Shown here: piece after piece, positions 58,901 to 64,000 of the stretch
Position numbering within the stretch: position 1 is the stretch's first letter
How the letters are laid out: each line of letters begins with the position of its first letter
NCBI GenBank assembly: GCA_029168955.1
Contig: JAPDOI010000145.1
Location: forward strand, 620,001-684,000
Length of the DNA stretch: 64,000 nucleotides
Direction of reading: 5' to 3'
DNA from: Aplectana chamaeleonis
Lineage: Eukaryota; Nematoda; Chromadorea; Rhabditida; Cosmocercidae
Position numbers and translations under genes: made by a program
Notes under the pieces: model-generated
The model's input: only the letters and a program-made list of their open reading frames with translations
Database searches by the model: none
Told to the model about the DNA's origin: nothing

Positions 58901-61105
58901 TATGGGAAATAAATAATGATTTCACGGTATTATATCAGATTTAGCCTTATTACTTAGAATATTGTCACAAAATTGTAACTTTATGAAATTTGTTATTCAT
59001 TGGAAAGTCTAAAAAACACTGTCATGCAAGAGAGCAAGTTCTTCTCGAAAAGTTTTCGAAGTGAATTCACGTCACTTCGCACATGATATGAATATCGCGC
59101 AGTCGTGCGGAATTACGAAGAGAAATAGGCTGCAAAAACCATGTGTCCCAAGACTCGGCCGCTACTGTAAATTTGTATCAACAATGAATAAAGCGATTTC
59201 GCTAAGTTGCTGGTTTGTTAGAAGACTGTGGTTCGATTCAAAACTGAAATTTTCACGGTGGTGTTCAGTTTGAAATGGAGGACTGTGGGCGCTTTGTAAC
59301 TTCCTTTCCTTGCTTTGCAAATGTGGAGCGTTATCGAGGTTCAAACTGTGCTCTACTCTGCAAAATGTTCGTCAAAAATGAGCTACTGCCTCTTGCGGTC
59401 TAATATCCGCGACGGCGATTTGAACTTCATCATGAAACTGACGTTCAAATGAAGTGTGTATCGGGTGAGTCATCGTTTTTCAGAGAGAAGTTCATACGGA
59501 TTTCATGCAAATGCGTGGCCAGCCGGAAATGTCGTGGATGGAGTATATGTGTATGTCTTCGCGGCAGCCGACTATCCTCTGTGTCGTTTTTCGTTATCTT
59601 ATAGAAAGTCCACCTGAGCATCAGATGCTAGCCCCAGTTGTTTACCAGTTGGTGTTGAAATCATTTCTGTCAACATTCTAATTTAGATCATTCCGTCTGT
59701 ATTCTGCTCTTTTAGAATTCTTGAACGACAAACTTGTAGAGAATATGTGCTGGCAGTGAATGCATTGACCGATTATATAATTTCACAATGCAGTGCTGAG
59801 AAGAATTCTGAGGAGTTTCTACCCATGGTCTGGAGCTGTTTTCTAGGAGCAAACTTTAATTTGAGCTCACTTATAACTAATTTCAGATGATTCGCGTGCT
59901 AAATATGATGGTTTTTCATCGTCATGTGATGACATTTGATCGTCTGTTACTGTCTCTAGTGCTTCATCCGGCCACTGATCATGCCAGCCAGATAGCAATG
60001 GTTATTGTCCAGGTCGGCGGCATTTCTCCTTCCTTTTGGGCTTAATCAACTTTGCTTGGCTATCAGTCAACTCTATCTCTATCTAGGCGATGTTTTAATT
60101 TTAGGCTCTTCTCAACTGTACAGAGATTAACGAAAGGATAGACTTCTATTGCCGATATGTCCCTCGACGAGATGTAGACGCTCCGGAGCATTTTCGCCGA
60201 TTATCCGAATACCACCGTGTGAGTCAAATAGAGCATACAAGCCCTCTTTCAGAGTTGACAGATGAACTCTGTGAATCCGCCTGCTCCCGGAATGAAAAGA
60301 AAAACAGCTTCTATTTATCTCAGTCCGTTTGCCACCCGGTTGACAATTGCCTCCCCACACAAATAGTAGCCGACTTCACTGTGCCAACAGGACTCCAAAA
60401 TGGTCTCAGGTTGAGTGCGAAATTCACAAATCCACCAGGCTGATTGCAGACCGCCTTTGCTGGCCCAACGTAGCTCAGCCTTCATAACCTTCTTGTCGGC
60501 CACTTCTAATTGGCTCAACAACCCGTCGCCGAGTGTAATCGGCGTTGCATCACCCAGCGCTGTTCGCCGCTGCGAGCAACGCCGCGACTCGAACTCTGCA
60601 GAAGTGAAGAGGATACAAAAGTAATGTCCTTCGAGGATGGTCTGCCCGTGGACGGAAGGCGAATGGGAGCATCACCATTGATAGCAGTGAGGTTGGAATC
60701 GTCAGCAAGGAGTTCAAGTAGTTTACCTCTTTCATCAGCGCAGATGATCGATTCAGGTGTATTTGCAACACCCGTTTTCCGCGTATCTGGTACGTATCAG
60801 CCGGCTGGGCTACAGCCCAACGACGAACTCTCATTGGGGCCTGAGAGAACTAGAGTTTTGAACGACATTAAATACTTCGCTTTGCAGTTATACTCTCTTT
60901 TCTGTGACATTGAGTGAGAGACTACGGAATCTCTCATTCAATTTCTTCCTTTCAACGAGTTTCCCCTCAAATGGTAGTGTTCCAGAAATTTCCCGAGATG
61001 ACCTTCAATGAGATGGCGACTCAACCTCATATGATGGCGGAGTTGATCAATCCTCGTGCGCATTTTCCGATATACTACGGAAGCCTGATTGAGCGATTAC
61101 TTCCG
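34767..61105 (+). CDS. sur-2: Mediator subunit 23 (MED23/SUR-2) gene, 5' two-thirds to three-quarters
   Basis: Exon positions: 34767-34898, 34984-35133, 38017-38124, 41841-41974, 42034-42162, 42238-42319, 50261-50362, 50449-50609, 51226-51328, 51388-51468, 53086-53177, 53387-53546, 53611-53715, 54802-54907, about 55054-55195 (unclear), 55340-55476, 55540-55642, 55704-55866, 55935-56043, 56166-56274, 56342-56439, about 57471-57538, 57620-57697, 59484-59653, 59716-59827, 59887-60012, 60105-60218, 60986-61105. MED23 is a tail-module subunit of the Mediator complex, acting in the nucleus to relay activators to RNA polymerase II; in C. elegans it is sur-2. Family similarity is seen in order across the whole length, for example [34 protein letters not shown]-like [17 protein letters not shown] and HFPIYYGS. 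About 1,080 codons are placed against some 1,370 in human MED23, so the C-terminal part lies beyond the window. Confidence 0.88.
35641..35941. mobile_element. Foldback element, about 78-bp arms
   Basis: GTATGCAAGAACGCGCCGGC, TGGGGCAGGGGCAGTGCAG and ATCGCCGTTGCTCAC at the left match the right arm (35,860-35,938) in reverse. ORFs across it on both strands are palindrome shadows. Confidence 0.85.
36149..36299. mobile_element. MITE with inverted termini
   Basis: AGCCTCTTTCACACTTGCC at the left pairs with the right end ACTATGAGAGGGGCT; inner arms share CGACGTCGGACGACTCGTTA. TAA and CAA flank the ends, so a degenerate TWA duplication is possible. Confidence 0.7.
36564..37516. repeat. Near-palindrome of about 950 bp
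   Basis: The sequence reads outward from a centre near 37,023 (GTACTGTGC...GGTACAGTAC) as two imperfect arms of about 475 bp. Matches include GAGATCTC on both sides of the centre, AAGAAGCCGTCG-type words, CAGGCCTG near 36,740 and 37,330, and GACACAGAACACCC at 36,572 returning as GGGTGTTCTGTGCC near 37,500. It has no ORF of note. Confidence 0.8.
37784..37998. repeat. Dispersed repeat, copy 1 ('CATACATCGGTTGCAAA...GGTTGGACTGTGCCT')
   Basis: Direct relative of 50,878-51,087, sharing GCATACATCGGTTGCAAA, AAGCCTCGGACAA, TCTTGTACGATTC, GTCGGCGTGGG-like and AGGTTGGACTGTGCCT. Identity looks to be around 75-80% by eye. Upstream sequence (37,585-37,640) also resembles the right arm of the near-palindrome. 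Confidence 0.75.
38017..38124 (+). CDS. sur-2: MED23 exon 3
   Basis: 36 codons, [14 protein letters not shown] to LLNKMDE, bounded by TTTTTAG and GTCAGT, phase 0 at both ends. It fits between exons 2 and 4 without breaking the frame. Similarity to MED23 at this point is weak, but the splice structure and codon run are good. Confidence 0.7.
38286..38424. mobile_element. Tourist-like MITE, TAA target duplication
   Basis: AGGGGCTTTCAGAGTGGC at the left and GCTATCTGAAAGCCCCT at the right are inverted, each flanked by TAA. An inner palindrome (GGGAGTGCTACG) gives a hairpin. Confidence 0.8.
38677..41640 (-). mobile_element. Family B non-LTR retrotransposon, decayed, antisense in MED23 intron 3
   Basis: Order on the minus strand: 41,625-41,392 with [13 protein letters not shown] (2A-like) and the first half of a PHD finger; 41,391-41,017 with the rest of the PHD finger and endonuclease start ([20 protein letters not shown]); 40,938-40,561 with [20 protein letters not shown] and [11 protein letters not shown]; 40,332-39,634 with the RT start ([14 protein letters not shown]); 39,554-39,114 with the RT end; 39,087-38,677 with the Cys/His tail ([10 protein letters not shown]). 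Stops, frameshifts and a deletion around the RT palm break it. The YADD motif reads YAHN, so the catalytic Asp pair is lost. It is related to family A and to the copies at 61.2-64.0 kb. Confidence 0.88.
41841..42319 (+). CDS. sur-2: MED23 exons 4-6
   Basis: Exon 4 (41,841-41,974) holds [17 protein letters not shown]; exon 5 (42,034-42,162) holds [22 protein letters not shown] and DYKGVRSLF; exon 6 (42,238-42,319) holds [14 protein letters not shown] and RRQLLPAER. These follow the human MED23 stretch with LLPPRLVCESLI, VDYKGVRDLLK and QQLLAARE at equal spacing. Splice phases 2/2/0 match, with acceptors TTTTCAG and TTCTCAG. The exon 5 donor is GTGGGA. Confidence 0.88.
42838..43245 (-). other. 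Unassigned hydrophobic minus-strand frames
   Basis: Two overlapping frames read from 43,198 ([13 protein letters not shown], with [17 protein letters not shown]) and from 43,098 ([20 protein letters not shown]). They look like membrane-protein fragments, but neither a family nor convincing splice sites can be seen. Could be a relic, an intronic gene fragment, or chance. Confidence 0.25.
43259..43830 (-). mobile_element. CR1-like 3' fragment
   Basis: The minus strand carries the CR1 C-terminal region with stops: a [16 protein letters not shown] RT tail near 43,700 and, at 43,483-43,259, [18 protein letters not shown] and [14 protein letters not shown], the usual CR1 terminus. It lies directly downstream (on the minus strand) of the CR1 element at 44-48 kb. 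Confidence 0.7.
43846..44000. repeat. (TA)n and (ATTT)n microsatellite at a CR1 3' end
   Basis: On the minus strand, the CR1 3' UTR ends in TAATAAATAAATAAAT followed by TA repeats. This may be the expanded tail of the insertion. Confidence 0.85.
44151..47016 (-). CDS. CR1 ORF2: endonuclease-reverse transcriptase
   Basis: Open from about 47,016, without an ATG before the first conserved block ([15 protein letters not shown]), to the stop at 44,151; about 950 codons. Endonuclease: [108 protein letters not shown], and the C-terminal [14 protein letters not shown] with a CR1-type tail ending [11 protein letters not shown]. All catalytic residues seen are intact. The absence of an early ATG suggests reinitiation or a non-AUG start after ORF1, whose stop overlaps the start region. 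Confidence 0.9.
47032..47763 (-). CDS. CR1 ORF1: coiled-coil RNA-binding protein
   Basis: 243 codons from [10 protein letters not shown]. Residues about 25-75 form a coiled coil rich in N, Q, E and L ([20 protein letters not shown]). Residues about 110-225 form an RRM-like region with [32 protein letters not shown] and [18 protein letters not shown], as in nematode CR1 ORF1 proteins. By family knowledge it binds the element RNA. It ends just before ORF2 opens. Confidence 0.85.
   Translation of the reverse strand: MDFAMAVDQLMKDTSLPVHLKAVISHFSTIKESFDSIMSRNAELVDENKALVTRNTQLSQENSSLQAELSALKSQVTRNSVVNHPVRDFSQVSSLNSTIPENSNTGCICMEHERQRSIVISGLSESSGSLPSQRVTYDKSRIHELLNHLDVECSPVSVYRMGRLGGRPRLVKIVLPTTHHANLVCNRAYWLKSFHTKGLYIRHSLTKEELEKRKAERRNVGARGPFSSILSTSDPVATPLFCP
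48080..49704 (-). mobile_element. CR1-like RT fragment, interrupted by a foldback insertion
   Basis: Frames at 49,704-49,507 and 49,510-49,238 hold the RT start ([32 protein letters not shown]); after the 48,698-49,248 insertion, 48,690-48,435 continues with [20 protein letters not shown] and [12 protein letters not shown]; 48,271-48,090 holds [13 protein letters not shown]. Frameshifts and stops (for example after the YADD region near 48,330) show it is dead. The endonuclease is missing. Confidence 0.82.
48698..49248. mobile_element. Foldback insertion with 102-bp inverted repeats and a 12-bp direct duplication
   Basis: Arms 48,736-48,837 and 49,149-49,250 are almost perfect inverted copies (TATTGGTGAATAGTTTGACT outermost, AGTCTGAAAAAGGTCGA innermost). 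TACTATCAATCA is present at 48,686-48,697 and again at 49,249-49,260. Removing the insert rejoins the CR1 RT frame. About 38 bp of non-repeated sequence lies outside the left arm. No protein with a known domain lies inside. Confidence 0.85.
49737..50033. mobile_element. Possible MITE
   Basis: AGGCCTTCAAGTGACGTTGC at the left is loosely inverted at the right (GCAATGCCACTCTAAAGGCC). The edges and arm length are uncertain. Confidence 0.4.
50261..50609 (+). CDS. sur-2: MED23 exons 7-8
   Basis: Exon 7 (50,261-50,362) encodes [19 protein letters not shown], matching human AYILERNACLLPAYFAVTEI. Exon 8 (50,449-50,609) encodes [13 protein letters not shown] and [11 protein letters not shown], matching DFVDTFRP and ICGRCSLLPVV. 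Exon 7 follows exon 6 in phase 0 across a 7.9-kb intron. Acceptors are ATTATAG and ATTTTCAG, donors GTAGGT and GTAGGT. Confidence 0.9.
50878..51087. repeat. Dispersed repeat, copy 2
   Basis: Same family as 37,784-37,998, in the same orientation, inside MED23 intron 8. It begins near GGCATACATCGGTTGCAAA and ends with AGGTTGGACTGTGCCT. Confidence 0.75.
51226..51468 (+). CDS. sur-2: MED23 exons 9-10
   Basis: Exon 9 (51,226-51,328) carries [19 protein letters not shown], parallel to human LPYDKDLFEPQTALLRYVL. Exon 10 (51,388-51,468) carries [19 protein letters not shown], parallel to VLEDQLVDLVVYAME. The 59-bp intron between them is typical of nematodes. Acceptors are CTTTCAG and GATTTAG; the phase joins exon 8 correctly. 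Confidence 0.92.
51474..52992. mobile_element. Foldback element filling MED23 intron 10
   Basis: Left arm 51,474-51,600 (AAGGGAAGGATCATTACATG, GACGTAGAATTCGAATTTTT) is matched reversed by 52,860-52,992. It accounts for almost all of the 1.6-kb intron 10. The interior contains the tRNA-like repeat at 51.8 kb. Confidence 0.75.
51795..51875 (+). repeat. tRNA-derived (SINE-like) sequence
   Basis: CTGGCGCAGTG at 51,801-51,811 resembles a pol III A box and GGTTCGAATCC at 51,845-51,855 is an exact B box. The 5' and 3' ends do not pair into a full acceptor stem, so a functional tRNA is unlikely; a tRNA-derived SINE or relic fits better. A related piece may lie at 13,126-13,160. Confidence 0.5.
53086..53177 (+). 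CDS. sur-2: MED23 exon 11
   Basis: [20 protein letters not shown] then [10 protein letters not shown], parallel to human LLWQHLSSQLIFFVLF. Acceptor TCTTCTAG, donor GTAAGA, ends in phase 2, which joins exon 12. Confidence 0.85.
53221..53373. mobile_element. Foldback filling MED23 intron 11
   Basis: Arms share GGCATGGATC(C)TAGTGAT and CGCAAACTCGGTGC in inverse order around a short loop near 53,297. It takes up about 150 of the 209 bp of intron 11, ending near the exon 12 acceptor. Confidence 0.8.
53387..53715 (+). CDS. sur-2: MED23 exons 12-13
   Basis: Exon 12 (53,387-53,546) encodes [20 protein letters not shown] then [13 protein letters not shown] and RLYN; human has LSLHQKLAGRGLIKGRDHLM then WVLLQF and KLFDLLY. 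Exon 13 (53,611-53,715) encodes [11 protein letters not shown] and [11 protein letters not shown], parallel to LLYPEKE and FAMTCIWIHL. The donor of exon 12 is GTAACT at 53,547; a longer open frame past it is intronic. Confidence 0.92.
53716..54801. other. MED23 intron 13
   Basis: 1.1 kb, AT-rich. Nothing recognised. Confidence 0.6.
54802..54907 (+). CDS. sur-2: MED23 exon 14
   Basis: [16 protein letters not shown] and [13 protein letters not shown], parallel to human IPIPHSLRLHHEFLQ and MNDYKIALLCNAYS. Acceptor TTTATATAG, donor GTAAGT, ends in phase 1. Confidence 0.85.
55054..55195 (+). CDS. sur-2: MED23 exons 15-16, structure uncertain
   Basis: A coding-like run [20 protein letters not shown] lies at about 55,118-55,195. 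Direct splicing from exon 14 would create a stop, so an 18-bp micro-exon (55,054-55,071) followed by a 44-bp intron is proposed. The phase into exon 17 does not match with the obvious donor GTTTGG. The true boundaries need transcript data. Confidence 0.4.
55340..55866 (+). CDS. sur-2: MED23 exons 17-19
   Basis: Exon 17 (55,340-55,476) is a less conserved segment ([18 protein letters not shown]). Exon 18 (55,540-55,642) has [19 protein letters not shown], as human LLDSLTVHAKMSLIHSIA. Exon 19 (55,704-55,866) has [15 protein letters not shown] and LLDILCY, as ETYSRLLVYMEIESLG and LLEMFSY. Acceptors TTTCAG, TTTTTCAG and ATTATAG. The exon 18 donor is GTGTGT after GTAG, which restores VETC exactly. 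Confidence 0.88.
55935..56043 (+). CDS. sur-2: MED23 exon 20
   Basis: [19 protein letters not shown] and [15 protein letters not shown], parallel to human IQPHYRVQLLSHLHTLA and QLHLCVESTALRLI at the same spacing. Joins exon 19 as CY-R-LP. Acceptor TTGGTTCAG, donor GTGAAG, phase 0. Confidence 0.9.
56166..56439 (+). CDS. sur-2: MED23 exons 21-22
   Basis: Exon 21 (56,166-56,274) encodes [20 protein letters not shown] and AHLFV. Exon 22 (56,342-56,439) encodes [20 protein letters not shown] and RLVVCPE. Acceptors ATTTTAG and TTTCTAG. Similarity to human MED23 is weak here, but the frames are open and the phases agree. The exon 21 donor (GTTGGT) is not strong. Confidence 0.65.
56440..57470. other. 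MED23 intron 22
   Basis: About 1 kb without a recognised gene. It contains a MITE-related end (CCCGTCATAGTTGG near 56,585) and CGATATGC-type words near 56,622 and 56,710. A small missed exon is possible. Confidence 0.5.
57471..57697 (+). CDS. sur-2: MED23 exons 23-24
   Basis: Exon 23 (about 57,471-57,538; start uncertain) ends VYTWTPSQ; exon 24 (57,620-57,697) encodes [20 protein letters not shown] and KAEAFQ. Together they parallel human NWASHTLSCFPGPLQAFF and the following NVEEEY. Donors GTGATT and GTGGAT, acceptor CTTTTTAG. Confidence 0.8.
57698..59483. other. MED23 intron 24
   Basis: 1.8 kb. It contains a MITE at 58,528-58,734 and a minus-strand open frame of 205 codons (58,243-57,626) with no recognised domain that overlaps exon 24 antisense. 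Confidence 0.5.
58528..58734. mobile_element. MITE with GGCCCCGTCATAGT termini
   Basis: The left end GGTCCCCGTCATAGTTACG and right end CCAACTATGACGGGGCC are inverted; flanks are TAA and TGA. Same family as 21,101-21,661 and 22,038-22,783, but only about 207 bp. Confidence 0.7.
59484..60218 (+). CDS. sur-2: MED23 exons 25-28
   Basis: Exon 25 (59,484-59,653): [25 protein letters not shown], as human PPLFLCLLWKMLLET. Exon 26 (59,716-59,827): [20 protein letters not shown], as VLERIGARALVAHVRTFADF. Exon 27 (59,887-60,012): [20 protein letters not shown], as ILNDMVWKYNIVTLDRLILC. Exon 28 (60,105-60,218): [15 protein letters not shown] and [13 protein letters not shown], as the human segment ending SPEHWLQNDW. 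All acceptors are T-rich ending in AG; phases agree. The exon 25 donor (GTTGAA) is weak. Confidence 0.92.
60550..60840 (-). mobile_element. Family A-like endonuclease fragment in MED23 intron 28
   Basis: On the minus strand, [17 protein letters not shown] and [10 protein letters not shown] closely resemble the family A endonuclease ([27 protein letters not shown]). It is a short relic with stops on either side. Confidence 0.75.
60986..61105 (+). CDS. sur-2: MED23 exon 29 (last in window)
   Basis: [28 protein letters not shown] and ERLLP, parallel to human KYPEKLYFEGLAEQ and SPYLPIYFGNVCLRFLPV. Acceptor GTTCCAG, donor GTTCGC, phase 0. The rest of MED23 (several hundred residues) is not found before the window ends, so intron 29 is at least 2.9 kb. 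Confidence 0.9.
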
Positions 61106-61179
61106 GTTCGCTTCTGTTTTTTGACTTAGTTCTTCTTTATGTTTGTGTATGTTTATATATCCTCCTTAAAAAATCGTGA

Positions 61180-61600
61180 TTTCCATCACTCATGGCGCGA
61201 GCGGCGCACGCGATGCTTTTTCTTCTTTGCAGCCACATCGAGGGTTTTGTCATAGGCGGAGAAACTGGGCGACCAGTATTGGATTCGTCCATATATCCGT
61301 TGTGGTCAGCGTGGTAGGTCTCTCCGGACAGTTAAATAAATGTGCGGTGTTATGGCCGATGGAACCGCAGTCCGGACAAACATCAGATTTGCTGCTGTCA
61401 ATCTTGCTGACGTAGGACATGAGCATTGTCGAGTGACCGCAGCGATGCGAGTGTGCATCCAGCCCTTCTTCCGAGTTGAGTCTCGGATGTACAGACTGGG
61501 GGCGGTACTTCTCCTAGTATAGGGTTTACCGCCGCCTTCTCAAGATGAAACCGTACGAATTGGGTGCCCAGATATAGCCCCGATATCTCTCTTGTGTCAT
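61180..61600 (-). mobile_element. Family B 3'-end fragment, minus strand
   Basis: [20 protein letters not shown] at about 61,570 is close to [18 protein letters not shown] of the copy at 38.7 kb, followed by a decayed Cys/His tail. It meets plus-strand family B sequence at about 61,600. Confidence 0.75.
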
Positions 61601-62393
61601 CCAATCATTCTAATGATTGCACGTGGTAAACTTCCGCAACTCTCTCCAGTGATCACATTCCCGTCTTTGTCTATATTGATCTCTCTGACTCTCTTGCCCC
61701 TTACTCTGGTTTTCGTCATTGTACTTATCTTAGTTTAGGCATAGCAGAGTGGACCCTGTTCAGAGATGTTGCTTTCCGCCATGCGGTCGACTACCCATGG
61801 AATGGTGATGCCCATCAGAAAGAACGTCATTTATCAAATGCCATTCGCAAGGCCATGAAAGCAGCCATTCATGAGGGTCGTGTCAAGACATTTTTTCCCA
61901 ATGTCAGCAGGGAAATACTGCAGTAGATGAGAACCAGAGATGAGAAGAGAGCCGCTGATCATCTAGACCCGGACATAGCTGTGCTGGATAATGAGATCAA
62001 GGAGGACCTGGACAAGAACAAGAAGGAGCGCTGGGAGAAGTTCACTGAAAAGCTGAATTTCAAGGCTGACGGAACTACAACGTGGAAAGTGTTGAGAAAA
62101 ATTTCCAGCAAGTCCGCTCCCCCGATGAGCTCCGCTATTGAGTTCGAGGAGAACGTCTTCAAATCAGGGAAAGCGGCTGCTTACGCATTCGGCTAGAATT
62201 TTTTTCATCACACGTACCAAGCGAGGCGTTCAAAACAAAGTTACAGTTAGAGAACTGAGCCGGTTGTCGCTCATGAACGCTTCTGAGGCCTTTACTCTCA
62301 CCCAAGTAGAGAAGGCTGTCAAAGAAATGCGGAATTCGAAGGCTACGCTGCCGAGATGTCGTACGTTCACGCCGTGGCAGTGTGGAGGGAAGA
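61600..62393 (+). mobile_element. Family B internal fragment, plus strand
   Basis: Encodes [36 protein letters not shown], then at 61,927 [31 protein letters not shown] and [17 protein letters not shown], i.e. the endonuclease end and linker. An in-frame stop precedes 61,927 and another follows 62,195. It breaks off at KEMRNSKA, just before the RT core. Confidence 0.82.
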
Positions 62394-64000
62394 AGATCAC
62401 CTCTATGCAAACCGACGTCACCCCCTCCGCGAAGAGGGTTTTTGTCATGTGAGAGGTGCTAGCCGGCCGCGTCTCTCCTTCGGATTCTCCTGCTAAGGGC
62501 CGGCGTGGAGAGGAATCCTGGACCCGCTTAGAAGTATCTATGCGCCACGTGCGGCAATGATGTTAACTGGAGACATACCAGCGTCCAGTGCTTCGGATGC
62601 CAAAGGTGGGTGCATCTCTCCAGTTCGGGTCTCAGCTCTGTGAGGCATCATAACTCTGCTTTTCGCTGTGTTTTATGCTCTTCACCTACCAACTCTGATT
62701 CCTCTTCCTCAAATCGCCCCCTTTCCGTTGTGCATATCAATCTAAACGGCCTTCGTGCCAAGCTTTCTGAACTCTCTCTCTTCGCACGTACTTACCATCC
62801 AGACGTGATCATGGCTTAAGAAACCAAGCTCTCTCCATCACCTACCCGTCCTCATCCTAACATCCCGGGCTACTCTGCCTTCCATGCTCCAGAGTCAGCT
62901 CTTGGCGGAGGAGTTTCAACCTTTGTTTTATCCTCTCTCCCCTCCCACCTCATACCAAACACCCCCACGGATGGTACTCTCGAGTACCTTCCAATCCATC
63001 CCTCCCTTAAAACTTCCCTTTCTCTTTTCAACATCTATATTCCCCTTACCACCTCATGCCCCTCCTACAACCTCATTCCTCTTCTCAAACAACTTAACGA
63101 TTGTTCCTTCTCATCATCAGTTGTTTTCGCGGGCGATTTTAATGCTCACACCTTCTGCTCGTCCCTTGGTTCTGATGCTAGAGGAGAAGAAGTCGAAGAA
63201 TGGGCTGAGGAGTGCGACCTGGTCATCTTAAACGATGATCAGCCCACTCTTCTCCCTGCCAACGGCCGATCTTCTAGCCCAGACATAACTCTTGTCTCTT
63301 CCAACCTTTCCAACGCTTGCTCATGGTCTACCTCAACAACATTGTCTAGTGATCATGTTCCCGTCTTTGCGCACATCGATCTCTCAAATTCTCTTGCTCC
63401 TTATTCGGGTGTTCGTCAACGTTCTTATCTCAATTTAGGCCAAGCAGACTGGTGCCTGTTCAGTGAGGTTGCGCTACGCCTAGCGGCTGATTACCTGTGG
63501 ATTGGCAATGTGCACCAGAAGGAGCATCACTTATCTGATGCAATTCGCAGGGCCATGAAGGCGGCTATCCCTGTTGGCCGAGTCAAGACGTTCTATCCAA
63601 ACGTCACCAGAGAAATTCTTCAAAAAATCAGGACTAGAGATGTCAGAAGAGCAGCTGACCATCTAGACCCTGTCGTCACTCAGCTGGATGGTGAGATCAG
63701 AAAAGATCTCGACCAGCACAAGAAAAAAACAGTGGGAAAAGTTCACAGAACAGTTGAATTTCAGGACGGACAGTGGAGCTACTTGGAAGGTGCTTCGGAA
63801 ACTATCGGGAAAGAGCTCGCCAGCCACCGTTTCCACTAATGAGTTTGGTAACAACGTTTTCAAGTCAGGAAAGGAAGCCGCCTACTCTCTCGGTAAAAGT
63901 TTCTTTGTCACGAGTACAAGGCGAGGTCCGCAAAATAGAGTGACAGTAAGAGAGCTGTGCCGCCTCCCGCTCATGAGCACGGCCGAAGCGTTCACTGTGG
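62394..64000 (+). mobile_element. Family B non-LTR retrotransposon 5' part, runs off window
   Basis: Order: LLLRAGVERNPGP (62,487-62,525; 2A-like), a PHD finger (about 62,537-62,685) in which the H-x2-C step reads HLSS so the last Cys is lost, endonuclease pieces ([64 protein letters not shown]) and the linker up to SKG-like NNVFKSGKEAAYSLG and RELCRLPLMSTAEAFTV at the window end. A stop at 62,817, a frameshift near 62,890-63,120 and another near 63,730 show this copy is inactive so far as it is visible. Confidence 0.85.

Noticed and set aside
59281..59400. Possible MED23 exon ([17 protein letters not shown])
   Set aside because: Exon 24 joins exon 25 directly in phase 0 and the family alignment leaves no gap for it.

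Overview
The window looks like nematode genomic DNA, probably a rhabditid or strongylid. It holds one many-exon gene with short TTTCAG-type splice acceptors, an ORF that can be followed exon by exon as Mediator subunit 23 (the sur-2/MED23 family), RTE and CR1 non-LTR retrotransposons, and very many foldback or MITE-like inverted repeats. No prokaryotic operon, rRNA or CRISPR is present. The species cannot be named from the sequence alone.

Layout. 1-13,075: one uninterrupted satellite array, about 310 copies of a 42-bp unit that carries the palindrome TGACGTCA; all its long ORFs are by-products of the 42 = 3x14 period. 13,076-21,070: a block of minus-strand non-LTR retrotransposons. An RTE-type element (14,718-17,984) sits inside an older element ('family A') with a 14-bp target-site duplication, next to a CR1 3' fragment. 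21,100-34,740: no supported gene; inverted-repeat elements, short tandem repeats, an AT microsatellite and a 42-bp perfect GC-rich palindrome.

34,767-61,105 (+): a MED23-like gene. About 27 exons can be placed, most with matching phases and family similarity in the correct order, giving roughly 1,080 codons. The last quarter to third of the protein must lie beyond the window. Its introns are swollen by insertions: a family-B retrotransposon (38.7-41.6 kb), two CR1 fragments and one CR1 with both ORFs open (43.3-49.7 kb), a roughly 1-kb near-palindrome (36.56-37.52 kb), and several foldbacks. All retroelement pieces between exons 1 and 29 are antisense to the gene. 61,180-64,000: rearranged family-B pieces, first minus then plus, running off the end.

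The most unusual points are the CRE-palindrome satellite, a degenerate 2A-like motif conserved upstream of a PHD finger in three retrotransposon copies, and the density of foldback DNA in and around a Mediator gene. Splice sites and homologies were judged by eye; exon edges may be off by a few bases.
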